DNA from: Methylomonas methanica MC09
Lineage (GTDB): Bacteria > Pseudomonadota > Gammaproteobacteria > Methylococcales > Methylomonadaceae
Reading direction: 5' to 3'
Assembly (NCBI RefSeq): GCF_000214665.1
Contig: NC_015572.1
Span: forward strand, 2,232,001-2,296,000
Length of the DNA stretch: 64,000 bases
A program made the translations under genes and the position numbers. The notes beneath the pieces are model-generated. The model was given only the letters and a program-made list of their open reading frames with translations, had not been told where the DNA came from and made no database searches. Position 1 is the stretch's first letter; each line of letters starts with the position of its first letter. Below, piece by piece: positions 26,775 through 38,092 of this stretch.

Positions 26775-27869
26775 TTATTTTTTTGCTAGCAATTTGCGGC
26801 GTGAAATACCGGTAAAACCCGCTAAAACAGAACCGAATAACCATACAGCGCCCGGTAACGGCACTTGGGCGGGGAATTCGATTGGGCCGTTTAGATTGGC
26901 TGCAACCATTTGTTGGCCGAGTAATCTGCCTACATAGAGACCAACATTGGCCGGGTCGTTTTGCAAATCGTCTTCGCAAGATCCTGCTTCAAGGCATTTC
27001 GCTTCATGTTCCGGATCGTAAGTGCCTGTAAAAGCGAAAAATTGATACGTTCTCAATACCTGTTCCGCATTGGCGCCAGCGTCTTGCAGCCCGCTATCCA
27101 GTTTATTGTTAACACCGTTGGGGTCATCCAGACGGCGCTGCAACAGTTTCCATTCCACTTCTACTCCGTCATTTTCCGCATCCGCGATTTTATCGGGATT
27201 ATCGGCCATCAAATCGTCCAGGTTGGCCATGTGCTCCAGGTCAAGTTCGGTTTTTATCACTTTGACCCACACAGCATCGGAAAATTTTTGATTGGCTTCG
27301 GGGGCTTCCGGTGCCTCTGGCGCTTCCATGACGAACTGCACTTGGGGCGCCGGTGCCGGCACGCCCGGTGCGGGAGCCGGTGGTTGAACAACATTGATAA
27401 TAGGGGCGCCTATTAGATTAACGGCGGTGGTACGGTTGCCTGCTTGGTCCAACCAGAAATAGCGGGATGCGGTTGGTGCACCGTTTAGCGCCAAGCCAAA
27501 ATGTTCGCAGCCGTCGATAGTGATACAGGAGTGGCCGCCGGTATTGGTGATAGTCGAGGTAAAAGGGGACGTGCTATGCACGCCGCCGTCGTAATAACGC
27601 ACAATGGTGCTGCCATTGGCGGTACTGACTTGTCCGGAGCCGTAATGCCAGTTATGAAATGTGTAGAAATTGCCGTTGAAATTGGCTACGGAAGACGAAT
27701 CGATGCCTTCCAGTTCAATTTCGAAGCCATAATAGCTATTGGTCGTGGAGTCGTTAAAAACGTCGAAATTGCTTAAGGTGCCGAATGTGGTGCTAGCGAA
27801 GACACTGTTGCTGGCCATTATGGCGCCAGTGCCCAGTAACAGGCCGATTAGCTTACGTTTATTATTCAC
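26775..27869 (-). CDS. Exported protein with VPLPA-CTERM-like sorting signal
   Basis: The 364-residue protein opens with a GTG at 27869 behind AAGGA. It has a signal peptide (about 1-25, cleavage near VFASTT), a beta-rich domain with two Cys pairs (about 26-150), a Pro/Ala linker and PEAPEAPEA repeats (about 160-190), then a Glu/Asp-rich helical part. The C-terminus has VPLPGAVWLFGS, a hydrophobic helix and SRRK, the form of VPLPA/PEP-CTERM exosortase substrates. Such proteins are processed and anchored or released at the cell surface. No exosortase is in the window. Its function is unknown. Confidence 0.75.
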   Translation of the reverse strand: MNNKRKLIGLLLGTGAIMASNSVFASTTFGTLSNFDVFNDSTTNSYYGFEIELEGIDSSSVANFNGNFYTFHNWHYGSGQVSTANGSTIVRYYDGGVHSTSPFTSTITNTGGHSCITIDGCEHFGLALNGAPTASRYFWLDQAGNRTTAVNLIGAPIINVVQPPAPAPGVPAPAPQVQFVMEAPEAPEAPEANQKFSDAVWVKVIKTELDLEHMANLDDLMADNPDKIADAENDGVEVEWKLLQRRLDDPNGVNNKLDSGLQDAGANAEQVLRTYQFFAFTGTYDPEHEAKCLEAGSCEDDLQNDPANVGLYVGRLLGQQMVAANLNGPIEFPAQVPLPGAVWLFGSVLAGFTGISRRKLLAKK

Positions 27870-28052
27870 GGTTGCTTCCTTGAAAAATAGGGGTTGAAAA
27901 AATGTTAAGTAACATCCCTACCGGAAGGCGGGGAAAAGGGAAATCATTCCAATGAAAGTTTATGTTAAAAGTATGCTTTAGCGCATGCGGTTTCCCCTCT
28001 GTGCGCAATTGCAACTGAGGGAAAACTGTAGCATACATTCAAGGCTTTATTG

Positions 28053-30227
<2,175 letters not shown>

Positions 30228-30373
30228 ATCATTCTCCAGCAGAGTTTTAGTGTATTCTAATTGTTAGGCATGCTGATGGATGGGTCAAGTTAAAGTTATA
30301 TTAAAATTGTGGTTATTTGTTAGGTGTCTGATAGTCAAAATATTTTTATGAAATATCAGTATTTTTGAAGGGT

Positions 30374-32155
30374 TTACAGGTCTATGCGTTCCGGAGCAAC
30401 ACGCATGACTTCCTCGATAGTGGTCATGCCTGCAGCGACTTTTTCGGCACCGCTCAAGCGTAACGGGCGCATACCTTCTTTGATGGCCTGTTTTTGCAAT
30501 TGGTTGATATCGCAACCGGCAACAATGATCTTTTGTAAGGAAGCGCTGTTTTCGAGAATTTCATAGATGCCGATGCGGCCGGCAAAACCGGTGTTGCGGC
30601 AAAGCTTGCAGCCGACGGCTTGGTAAATTTTTTTTGGAGTGGCGACTTTAAACGGGGCGGTCAGGGCTTGCCATTGCTGTTCGTCGGGTACAACGGCCGC
30701 TTTACAGTGGCATAGCACTCTGATCAGGCGTTGCGCCATGATGCCCAGCACCGTTTGCTGGATTAAATACGACGGTACCCCGATATTTAGCAAACGGGTC
30801 ACCGCCGCCGGGGCGTTGTTGGTGTGCAACGTAGAGAATACCAGATGGCCGGTTAATGACGCTTGGACCGCCATCTCAGCGGTTTCCATGTCGCGAATCT
30901 CGCCTACCATGATGATGTCCGGATCTTGCCGCATCAGTGTGCGTATGCCGTTGGCAAAGTCCAGGCCGATATTGGCTTGCACCTGCATTTGATTGAATGC
31001 GGGTTCGATTTGCTCGATGGGGTCTTCAACGGTACATAGATTGATTTCCGGGGTAGCCAATCGTTTCAAGGTGGAATATAGCGTGGTGGTTTTTCCGGAA
31101 CCGGTGGGCCCGGTCACCAAAATGATGCCATGACTCTGGCTGGTCATGTGATTCCAGATTTGCAACTCCTGTTTGTTGAAGCCCAGTTGCTCGTAATCGC
31201 GTAATAGCACATCCGGGTCGAAAATCCGCATCACCAGTTTTTCCCCGAAGGCGGTCGGCATGGTAGACAAGCGCAGCTCGATTTCCTTGCCGGCCGAGCT
31301 TTGAGTCTTGATGCGTCCGTCTTGCGGTAGGCGTTTTTCGGCAATATTCATGCGGCCCAAAATTTTCAGTCGGCTCAAGACGGCATTCATAATGTTTTTC
31401 GGTAGCTGATACACCTGATGCAGTACGCCGTCGATACGGAAGCGGACATTGCTTTGCAGGCGACGCGGCTCGATGTGGATGTCGCTGGCGCGTTGATCGA
31501 ATGCGTATTGCAGCAGCCAATTCACCAGATTCACCACGTGCTGATTATTGGCGTCCAGATCGGCGGTTTTGCTAAGTTCGATTAACTGTTCGAAATTTTG
31601 TACCGTGCTGCTATCCGATTGGCCGGTTTGATGGCTGGCACCTTTTAACGATCGGGAAAAATTATAAAACTCATCGACGTAGCGTTTGATTTCATCCGGA
31701 TTGGAAAACACGCAGCTGATTTTTCCGTTATGCATTTTGGCTAAGTCCTGCTGCCAGGATTGCACAAACGGTTCGGCCGTGGCGACAACAACTTCGTCAT
31801 CACTGATTTTAATGGGCAAGATGTTGTAATTGCCCGCATACGCTTTGCTGAATATGCTTGTAACCTTGGATACGTCGATGCGTAACGGATCGAAGTAGTA
31901 GTAAGGTGTAGCGAGTTTTTTAGCCAGCCATTGCGTCAAATCTTCCTGGGTGAGCAATTTGCCCAAGGCGGATTTGTCGGCTAATTCGCACTCGGCCAGG
32001 ATTTTAAGCGGGTGTTTATGTTTGTTGATACCGGCCTGGGCGTATTGCCGGCATTTTTTAAGATCCGCAGCGGATAACATGCCGTCGGCTTCCAGCCACG
32101 CAATGATTTGCGCTATGTCCAGTTTTCGGTCTTCGGTCGTGCTTTCTTCACGCAT
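30374..32155 (-). CDS. Type IV pilus / type II secretion assembly ATPase (PilB/GspE family)
   Basis: The 593-residue protein has an N-terminal MshEN/GspE-N region (about 1-150), then the secretion ATPase: ASDIHIEPR, IDGVLHQVYQLPK, Walker A GPTGSGKTTTLYST (about 345), the Asp box TVEDPIE, Walker B DPDIIMVGEIRDMETAE and the His box GHLVFSTLHTNNAP. The C-terminal Cys motif is CHCK ... CKLCRNTGF. It powers pilus extension or secretion at the inner membrane. No pilin or pilC gene adjoins it; the neighbours are signalling genes. A 12-G tract lies 31 bases upstream of the start. Confidence 0.88.
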   Translation of the reverse strand: MREESTTEDRKLDIAQIIAWLEADGMLSAADLKKCRQYAQAGINKHKHPLKILAECELADKSALGKLLTQEDLTQWLAKKLATPYYYFDPLRIDVSKVTSIFSKAYAGNYNILPIKISDDEVVVATAEPFVQSWQQDLAKMHNGKISCVFSNPDEIKRYVDEFYNFSRSLKGASHQTGQSDSSTVQNFEQLIELSKTADLDANNQHVVNLVNWLLQYAFDQRASDIHIEPRRLQSNVRFRIDGVLHQVYQLPKNIMNAVLSRLKILGRMNIAEKRLPQDGRIKTQSSAGKEIELRLSTMPTAFGEKLVMRIFDPDVLLRDYEQLGFNKQELQIWNHMTSQSHGIILVTGPTGSGKTTTLYSTLKRLATPEINLCTVEDPIEQIEPAFNQMQVQANIGLDFANGIRTLMRQDPDIIMVGEIRDMETAEMAVQASLTGHLVFSTLHTNNAPAAVTRLLNIGVPSYLIQQTVLGIMAQRLIRVLCHCKAAVVPDEQQWQALTAPFKVATPKKIYQAVGCKLCRNTGFAGRIGIYEILENSASLQKIIVAGCDINQLQKQAIKEGMRPLRLSGAEKVAAGMTTIEEVMRVAPERIDL

Positions 32156-32185
32156 CAGGCAACATTGTTTTACAAGTGGGAATTT

Positions 32186-32197
32186 GGGGGGGGGGGG
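32186..32197 (+). repeat. Poly-G tract of 12 bases
   Basis: Twelve consecutive G on the plus strand, read as C on the coding strand, lie between the receiver gene and the pilB-like gene, 31-42 bases upstream of the latter's ATG. Such tracts slip easily, and here the length could alter spacing in a leader or promoter. Confidence 0.9.
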
Positions 32198-32222
32198 TTA
32201 AAGCGACGCGGAAAATCGGCTG

Positions 32223-32777
32223 TTAAAATTTAAAGTCGTCATCAATATCCGATTCATCCAGAATGATGGAACCATCCGGCGCCCAATTGACTTTGGTGAT
32301 GCCAGGTTCCTCTGCTTCCAGGGCTTTTAAAATAGCATCTTGTTCGTTAAGTCTGGCTTGCTGTTGTCTGATTTGATCGGCAAGCGCCTTGTTTTCCTGT
32401 AATATCCGCTTTAGCTCAAGGCCTTTTTCCACGGCGTTGATGATTTCCAGGTTATTCCAGGGTTTATTGATAAAGCGGAATACCCCCAAAGTATTGATGG
32501 CATTTTGAGCCGCTTCAAGATCCGCATATCCGGTGACGATGATCCGAATGGCTTCCGGTTGAATGGCCATGAATTTTTCCAGAAACATAATGCCGTCCAT
32601 CTCAGGCATGCGATAATCGGAAACGACAATGTCAAAGCGGGTAGTGAGAGCATGAGCCAGACCTTCCGGACCGCTGTTTGCGGTGGTTACCGAATAGTTT
32701 TTCAATACACGGCCAAGCGATTTGAGTATATTGGGTTCGTCATCGACGAGCAAAATGTTGGCGGCTTCATTGTTCAT
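32223..32777 (-). CDS. Response regulator, receiver domain with coiled tail
   Basis: The 184-residue protein is a receiver domain (about 6-125): LLVDDEPNILKS with the acidic pair, VVSDYRMPEMDG with the phosphoacceptor Asp, TGYAD and the switch Lys in FINKPW. It belongs to the same subtype as the receiver of the 34847 gene (KPW motif with LELKRIL following). A short coiled coil and an acidic tail (about 140-184) replace an output domain. It probably relays a signal through protein contact. It lies upstream of the pilB-like gene on the same strand, with 67 bases between them. Confidence 0.88.
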   Translation of the reverse strand: MNNEAANILLVDDEPNILKSLGRVLKNYSVTTANSGPEGLAHALTTRFDIVVSDYRMPEMDGIMFLEKFMAIQPEAIRIIVTGYADLEAAQNAINTLGVFRFINKPWNNLEIINAVEKGLELKRILQENKALADQIRQQQARLNEQDAILKALEAEEPGITKVNWAPDGSIILDESDIDDDFKF

Positions 32778-32825
32778 GGCAGTGACGAGTTTGTTTTTCT
32801 ATAACTTATAGCATAAATCAAAACG

Positions 32826-33545
32826 ATGGCTTTGGATCATTCCGACCAATCAAACTGGGTGTTTTTATACAAATTATTGTTTGTTGACGGTAATCGCCTG
32901 GAACTCCCTATACATATCGATAAAGCCAGCAACAGCTTCATTCCGACGGTCCAAACGCCAGTACCTGCTTGGGCTGACTTGGAATACCAGCAATGCAGTA
33001 ACTGTCCATTATTAAAAAGCGAGGTGCCGCTTTGTCCGGTCGCGACCAATTTAGTGCCGTTAATCGAATTATGCGGGTCGATGAAATCCTATCAAACCGT
33101 AAGTTTGGAGGTTGAGACTCCCGAGCGTACTATTAGCGGAGAGACTACTGCGCAGCGGGTGATCAGCTCGATATTGGGTTTGATTATCGCCACTAGTGCC
33201 TGCCCCCACACCGAATTTCTTAAACCGATGGCACGGTTTCATTTGCCGCTGGCCAGCGATGAGGAGACCGTTTACCGAACTACTTCCATGTTTTTGCTGG
33301 CGCAATATTTTCTGCATAAGGACGGTAAGCCCTTTACGCTGGAGCTGGACCCGCTCACCCGGATGTACAAAGAGTTGCAAACTATTAACAGAGCCTTGGC
33401 GCGCAGGTTGAAGGCTGCGATTAGCGAGGACGCGGCTGTTAACGGCATCATCTTGTTGGATTTGTTGACGCAATCCGTTGCCTGGTCTATCGAGGATGGG
33501 CTGGAGGGCATTCGCTATCTGTTCAAGCGTTATGGGCTTGAATAG
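32826..33545 (+). CDS. Conserved cysteine-containing protein, unknown function
   Basis: The 239-residue protein has an N-terminal beta-rich segment, then QQCSNCPLLKSEVPLCPVATN, a Cys cluster (about residues 58-73) that might bind metal, a VSLEVETPERTISGETTAQR segment and the helical part SACPHTEFLKPMARFHLP. I recognise no family and no enzyme motif. It is divergent from the receiver gene at 32777, with 48 bases between the starts, and ends nine bases before the convergent REC/HD-GYP-like gene, so it sits inside the signalling block. It may be a signal-input or co-regulated protein. Confidence 0.6.
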   Translation: MALDHSDQSNWVFLYKLLFVDGNRLELPIHIDKASNSFIPTVQTPVPAWADLEYQQCSNCPLLKSEVPLCPVATNLVPLIELCGSMKSYQTVSLEVETPERTISGETTAQRVISSILGLIIATSACPHTEFLKPMARFHLPLASDEETVYRTTSMFLLAQYFLHKDGKPFTLELDPLTRMYKELQTINRALARRLKAAISEDAAVNGIILLDLLTQSVAWSIEDGLEGIRYLFKRYGLE

Positions 33546-33554
33546 TCTGAAAAA

Positions 33555-34847
33555 TTAAACCCGCACACGTAAGATCAGGTCTTTGCTATGCCTGCGCATT
33601 TCCAGGATTTTCTCGATTTGAGTGTGGCTTAATATCTGGTCCTTTAAATACAGCATGCCGTTGTGGATGATCTCAACCGCTTCCATCCCGGGTTGCAATT
33701 GCGTCCAGGAAATGTCGATTACCGGACGTTCGTCCTCGATTTGCGATTCCGATAGCAAGGTCAGAAACAGATCGACTACTTCGGGGTCATACAGGCTGCC
33801 TTTTTTTAGCAATAAGCGTTTTTTGGCATTTTCAGTGCTTAAGGCCGAGCCGGTAAAAAAGCCGTCAAGACTACTGATATAGTCGCGCACCACGGCTAAA
33901 ATTCTTGATCCTAACGGGATCTGGCTGCCTGACAGCCCATAAGGTTCTCCGGAGCCGTCAAAATTCTCGTGCTGGTATAGGATCAACTCCGCCGCATTTT
34001 TCAGCGGGTCTATGCCGCTCAATAAATTACAACCTTCCTGACCGTGGTGGAGAAAACGCTTTTTGCCGGCTACGGTCATATCGGATAAAGGTTGCCTGAG
34101 TAAATCGTCCGGTAAACTGATTTTGCCGATTTGTAATAGCAGGCCACCGTATAAAATATCTTTTACATCGTCGGCAGTCATGCCCATGCGTTGGGCTAAT
34201 TCTTTTGCGTTCTCCGCAATGTATTTCGAATGGCCGCTTTTGATGCCGGGACGCATCTCGATGATGCGGGCAAAGGTTTTAATCGTGGTGGTACATTGTT
34301 TTTTTAAAGCAGCATTTGCGTTGTCGAGTTTTTGTAGCGAGAGCCTGACCTGCTCGGTGCGTAGCTGTACTTTGTTTTCCAATTGGTCGTTAAATTCTTT
34401 TAGTTCCAGATTCTTTTGCTCGATAATCGCAAATAAGCGCTGCCGTTCATCCAGCAAACGCTTTTGTTCCAATGCGTTATTGACTAGAATTTTCAGCTCG
34501 TTATCTTCCCATGGCTTGCTGCAATAACTGTAGATTTTGCCTTTATTGACCGCATTGATGGTCGATTCCATATCCGCGTAGCCGGTTAACAAAATGCGGA
34601 TACTATTCGGCCAACGTTCGGCAGCCCTGGCCAGAAATTCCGCACCATCCATTTGCGGCATACGCATGTCGGAGATGATGAGATCTATAGGATTATTAGT
34701 TAATATTTCCAAGCCCGCCTCGCCGTTTTCCGCCAAAAAAATATTATATTCCGCACCTCGAAACAGCCGCTTCAGGGATTTAAGGATATTGGGTTCATCG
34801 TCAACAAACAGCAGATTAGCCGGTGGCATTTGAGTGATTTCGGTCAT
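33555..34847 (-). CDS. Receiver domain plus degenerate HD-GYP domain
   Basis: The 430-residue protein has an N-terminal receiver (about 9-130; LLFVDDEPNILKSLKR, DMRMPQMDG, KPW), a coiled coil (about 140-190) and an HD-GYP-like fold (about 195-370). The catalytic residues are altered: the expected HDIGKIGIPD reads LLLQIGKISLPDD, losing the HD pair, and the GYP motif reads GSGEPYGL. Some conserved His (HHGQEG, YQHENFDGSG) remain. It likely does not hydrolyse c-di-GMP and may bind it or a partner instead. It starts 23 bases after the hemerythrin kinase stop codon, so these are likely cognate partners. Confidence 0.85.
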   Translation of the reverse strand: MTEITQMPPANLLFVDDEPNILKSLKRLFRGAEYNIFLAENGEAGLEILTNNPIDLIISDMRMPQMDGAEFLARAAERWPNSIRILLTGYADMESTINAVNKGKIYSYCSKPWEDNELKILVNNALEQKRLLDERQRLFAIIEQKNLELKEFNDQLENKVQLRTEQVRLSLQKLDNANAALKKQCTTTIKTFARIIEMRPGIKSGHSKYIAENAKELAQRMGMTADDVKDILYGGLLLQIGKISLPDDLLRQPLSDMTVAGKKRFLHHGQEGCNLLSGIDPLKNAAELILYQHENFDGSGEPYGLSGSQIPLGSRILAVVRDYISSLDGFFTGSALSTENAKKRLLLKKGSLYDPEVVDLFLTLLSESQIEDERPVIDISWTQLQPGMEAVEIIHNGMLYLKDQILSHTQIEKILEMRRHSKDLILRVRV

Positions 34848-34869
34848 GACGGTCGCGCCCACGTTCTAA

Positions 34870-36615
34870 TTAGGGAATGGGTAAAGACACTCTGAACTTA
34901 GTCCCTTTACCCTCGGTGGATAGCAAATCAACTTTGCCTTGATGATCTTGAATGATTTTATACGAAAGCGACAATCCCAATCCGGTGCCTTTGCCGACCG
35001 GTTTCGTGGTAAAAAAAGGGTCGAATATTTTGGATTGAATGTCCGGCGGAATGCCTTTGCCGGTGTCTTCTACTTCAAACCATGCCCAGTTGGGTTCGAA
35101 ACCGGTACGGATGTAAATTTTGCCGAAGTCTTCAATAGCCTGAGCGGCATTTACCAATAAGTTTAAAATCACCTGATTGATTTGGCTGCCGACGCAGACA
35201 AACGGTTTGACGCCTGCGTATTCTTTAATAACTTCCGCTTTGTATTTGATTTCGTTGTTAACAATATTCAACGTGGCGTCGATGCCGGCCTCAAGATCAA
35301 ACGGGCTTTTGTCTTGTTTATCGATTCGGGAAAAATCACGTAAATCCTGGACGATTTTTTTGGCCCGGGTCGCGCCTTCCAGGGCCTCCTGGACCAGATC
35401 GGGAATATCGTCCTTCATAAAGTCCAGATCCGCCGATTGTTGCAACCGCAGAAACTCCTGCACGGCGGGGTCGTCGTCAGGTAAATGATCAGCCAATTTT
35501 TGCCCGGATTCCACAATTTTCAATAAATCCTGAATATATTGTTTTAGGGTGTTGAGATTGGAATAGATGTAACCGAGAGGGTTATTGATTTCATGCGCGA
35601 CCCCGGCGGCCAACTGGCCCAGAGACGCCATTTTCTCGGATTGCACCAGATGGCTTTGTACTTCTATTAATTGCTGGTTGAGCGAAATCTGTTGGTCTTT
35701 TTCGGTTTCCAGGTATTGATTGGCTTCCCGTAATTGTTGGGTGCGCTGATCGACTAAAGTCTCCAATTGAGCCTCGGCTTGTTTCTGCAGGCTGATGTCC
35801 ATGCCGAATCCCATCAGGCCTGCTATGTGACCGTTTGCCCGAATGCGCGGAACAATTTTTTCCAACATCCAAAAGACGCGGTTTCCAGGCCGGTTTAAGC
35901 GGTATTCGATTTGCTGTTCGCAAAGTTCGGTGCTGGCTTTTTGGTAGGCTTGTTTTACCAGCTCAATATCGTTGGGGTCGATGGCGCTATGCCAGTTGTC
36001 CATGGTGATTTTTTGTTTCGGCAAGCCGAAAGTCTCCACCCAAAACCGGTTGCAAAAAATCGGGATATGTTGGGTGTTGGTTATCCAGATCAGTGCCGGC
36101 AGTTGGTCGGCCAGCTCTTTGAAGCGTTTTTCACTCTCCCTCAGGGCTGAATAAAGATTGCTTTGCATGATGTCGGCTTGCTGCTTGCGGAGTTCCACGT
36201 CCTCAATGTTTTGCGCTTTATTCAATGCCAACGCCATTTGCTTGTCCGAATACAAGATGTGATCCATGATCCAGGAGACCAAAAAATCCAACAATACATT
36301 CGATACGGCGTCTGGGTTGTCGACAGCCATTTGCCGTTCCTGAGACACCTTTTTGATGAAGTCATCATGCTCCAGTTTATGTTTATCGTACTGGGCCGTA
36401 TCGTAATTAGCTTGCAGCATTAGCTGTTCTTCTTCCTGGAAGTGGTATTGGGTGTAGTCAATTAGCTCGTCTACCAAACTCAGGATTTTTTTATGTTTGT
36501 AACCCAAGGCGACGGCTTCATCCAGCTGGTTCAGGATGTCGACTAGCTTTTGATGTTGATTATCTATGTTCGATATTCCAACATTCAGTTGGTCATTCCA
36601 GGTGATAATGGTCAT
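34870..36615 (-). CDS. Hemerythrin-PAS sensor histidine kinase
   Basis: The 581-residue protein starts with a bacteriohemerythrin domain (about 1-130; ISNIDNQHQKLVDILN, YHFQEEEQLM, HKLEHDDF, HILYSDK), which supplies the His, Glu and Asp ligands of a di-iron oxygen-binding site. A PAS domain (about 165-285), a coiled coil, HisKA with the phosphoacceptor H in VAHEINNPLGYI, and HATPase_c with DTGKGIPPDIQSKIF, KGTGLGLS follow. There is no transmembrane segment. It would sense oxygen or redox state in the cytoplasm and phosphorylate receivers such as those at 33555 and 32223. Confidence 0.9.
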   Translation of the reverse strand: MTIITWNDQLNVGISNIDNQHQKLVDILNQLDEAVALGYKHKKILSLVDELIDYTQYHFQEEEQLMLQANYDTAQYDKHKLEHDDFIKKVSQERQMAVDNPDAVSNVLLDFLVSWIMDHILYSDKQMALALNKAQNIEDVELRKQQADIMQSNLYSALRESEKRFKELADQLPALIWITNTQHIPIFCNRFWVETFGLPKQKITMDNWHSAIDPNDIELVKQAYQKASTELCEQQIEYRLNRPGNRVFWMLEKIVPRIRANGHIAGLMGFGMDISLQKQAEAQLETLVDQRTQQLREANQYLETEKDQQISLNQQLIEVQSHLVQSEKMASLGQLAAGVAHEINNPLGYIYSNLNTLKQYIQDLLKIVESGQKLADHLPDDDPAVQEFLRLQQSADLDFMKDDIPDLVQEALEGATRAKKIVQDLRDFSRIDKQDKSPFDLEAGIDATLNIVNNEIKYKAEVIKEYAGVKPFVCVGSQINQVILNLLVNAAQAIEDFGKIYIRTGFEPNWAWFEVEDTGKGIPPDIQSKIFDPFFTTKPVGKGTGLGLSLSYKIIQDHQGKVDLLSTEGKGTKFRVSLPIP

Positions 36616-36830
36616 AGTGATGGCATTTCAAAGAGTCGGGACTAAGCGGCAATGTGAGTGCCGCACCCAGGAAACTGTCGTTAGGGTTGGATAATACACT
36701 TAACCGGCCGAAGTTATAAACCGGTATGAATTAATCTGTTTCATTTTATGGTAATTGACAGTCCCCAGCGGCTTGGCAATACTGCCGAAACAGCGGGTGC
36801 TGGATACTGACTCAATAGGGGCGTCATTTC

Positions 36831-37949
36831 ATGAAAGTAGGTCTGATAAAAGAGATCAAAAGCGAGGAATACCGGGTAGGGTTAACACCGGAAGGCGTCG
36901 CGGCATTGGTGACCCGTGGTCATCAGGTTTCGGTGGAGAAGTCGGCGGGGCTAGGGTCGGGATATAGCGATCAGGATTATCAACAGGCGGGTGCCGACAT
37001 AGTCGGCGTGGAGCAGGCTTGGGACAGAGAATTAGTCATCAAGGTTAAGGAGCCGATTGAGGCCGAATATCAGTATCTGAAACAACAAATCGTGTTTACT
37101 TATTTTCATTTGGCGGGTGTGCCGAAAGCGCTTACCGAGGCTTTGTTAAACGGAAAAACGACGGCGGTAGCGTACGAAACGCTGGAAGATCAACAAGGCC
37201 GATTACCTTTATTGGCGCCCATGAGTGCGGTGGCCGGCAATATGGCCGTGCAGATGGGTTGTCATTACCTGGCCCGTTGTAACGGCGGTAAAGGCGTGAT
37301 GTTGGGCTCTGTGCTGGGAAAACGCCATGGCAATGTCTTGATTATCGGCGACGGCGTGGTAGGCAGTCATGCGGCGCGAACGGCGGTTGGCTTGGGGGCT
37401 AATGTAACGGTAGCGGGATTATTTCCGGAAAACGCCGCTCGCCTGCAACGCGAGGTATCCCCAGAAATTGGATTTATCGTTTCCGAGCCGGCGACCATTG
37501 CGGAACATGTAAAAAACGCGGATTTGGTGGTAGGGGCGGTATTGATACACGGTGCGCGAGCGGCGCACGTGGTCACCGCGCAAATGGTGCAAACCATGCA
37601 ACCCGGTTCGGTAATCGTGGATGTCAGTATCGACCAGGGCGGATGTATCGAAACGGCCCATGCGACGACTCATCTTAAGCCGGTCTATGAAAAATACGGT
37701 GTCATACATTATTGCGTCAGTAATATGCCCGGGGCTTTTCCCAGAACGGCCACCATGGCATTAACCGATGCCACCCTACCTTATGTATTGAAATTGGCGG
37801 ACCAAGGCATGACGGCTTTGTCGCTAGAACCCGAATTCGCCAAAGCCTTGAATACCTGCCAAGGTTTTATTACCTGCCAGCCCGCAGCGGAAGCCTTATC
37901 CCTGCTCGATCGCTACAAGAGCTGTTCGGAACTATTGGCGACTCTGTGA
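36831..37949 (+). CDS. ald: Alanine dehydrogenase
   Basis: The 372-residue protein has the AlaDH/PNT N-terminal signature KSEEYRVGLTPEGV, AYETLEDQQGRLPLLAPMS, the nucleotide-binding glycine-rich loop VLIIGDGVVGSHAARTAVGLG and VDVSIDQGGCIETAHATTH. It interconverts L-alanine and pyruvate plus ammonia with NAD. In this host it could assimilate ammonium. Length fits the family (about 370-378). AGGGG lies near the ATG. It is a single transcription unit, with the kinase start 215 bases away on the other strand. Confidence 0.94.
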   Translation: MKVGLIKEIKSEEYRVGLTPEGVAALVTRGHQVSVEKSAGLGSGYSDQDYQQAGADIVGVEQAWDRELVIKVKEPIEAEYQYLKQQIVFTYFHLAGVPKALTEALLNGKTTAVAYETLEDQQGRLPLLAPMSAVAGNMAVQMGCHYLARCNGGKGVMLGSVLGKRHGNVLIIGDGVVGSHAARTAVGLGANVTVAGLFPENAARLQREVSPEIGFIVSEPATIAEHVKNADLVVGAVLIHGARAAHVVTAQMVQTMQPGSVIVDVSIDQGGCIETAHATTHLKPVYEKYGVIHYCVSNMPGAFPRTATMALTDATLPYVLKLADQGMTALSLEPEFAKALNTCQGFITCQPAAEALSLLDRYKSCSELLATL

Positions 37950-38092
37950 AACGGCTTTTATCCTGACGGCATTCGGGGTAGCATATCTAGAGCCTCAGCT
38001 ACTGAGGACGTGCTGACAAATTCGGTACGCTTGAATGCATAAGCAGCTGTGTAACGCGCTTGCTTTCGCTTTAATGCCCATGGAGAAATCCG

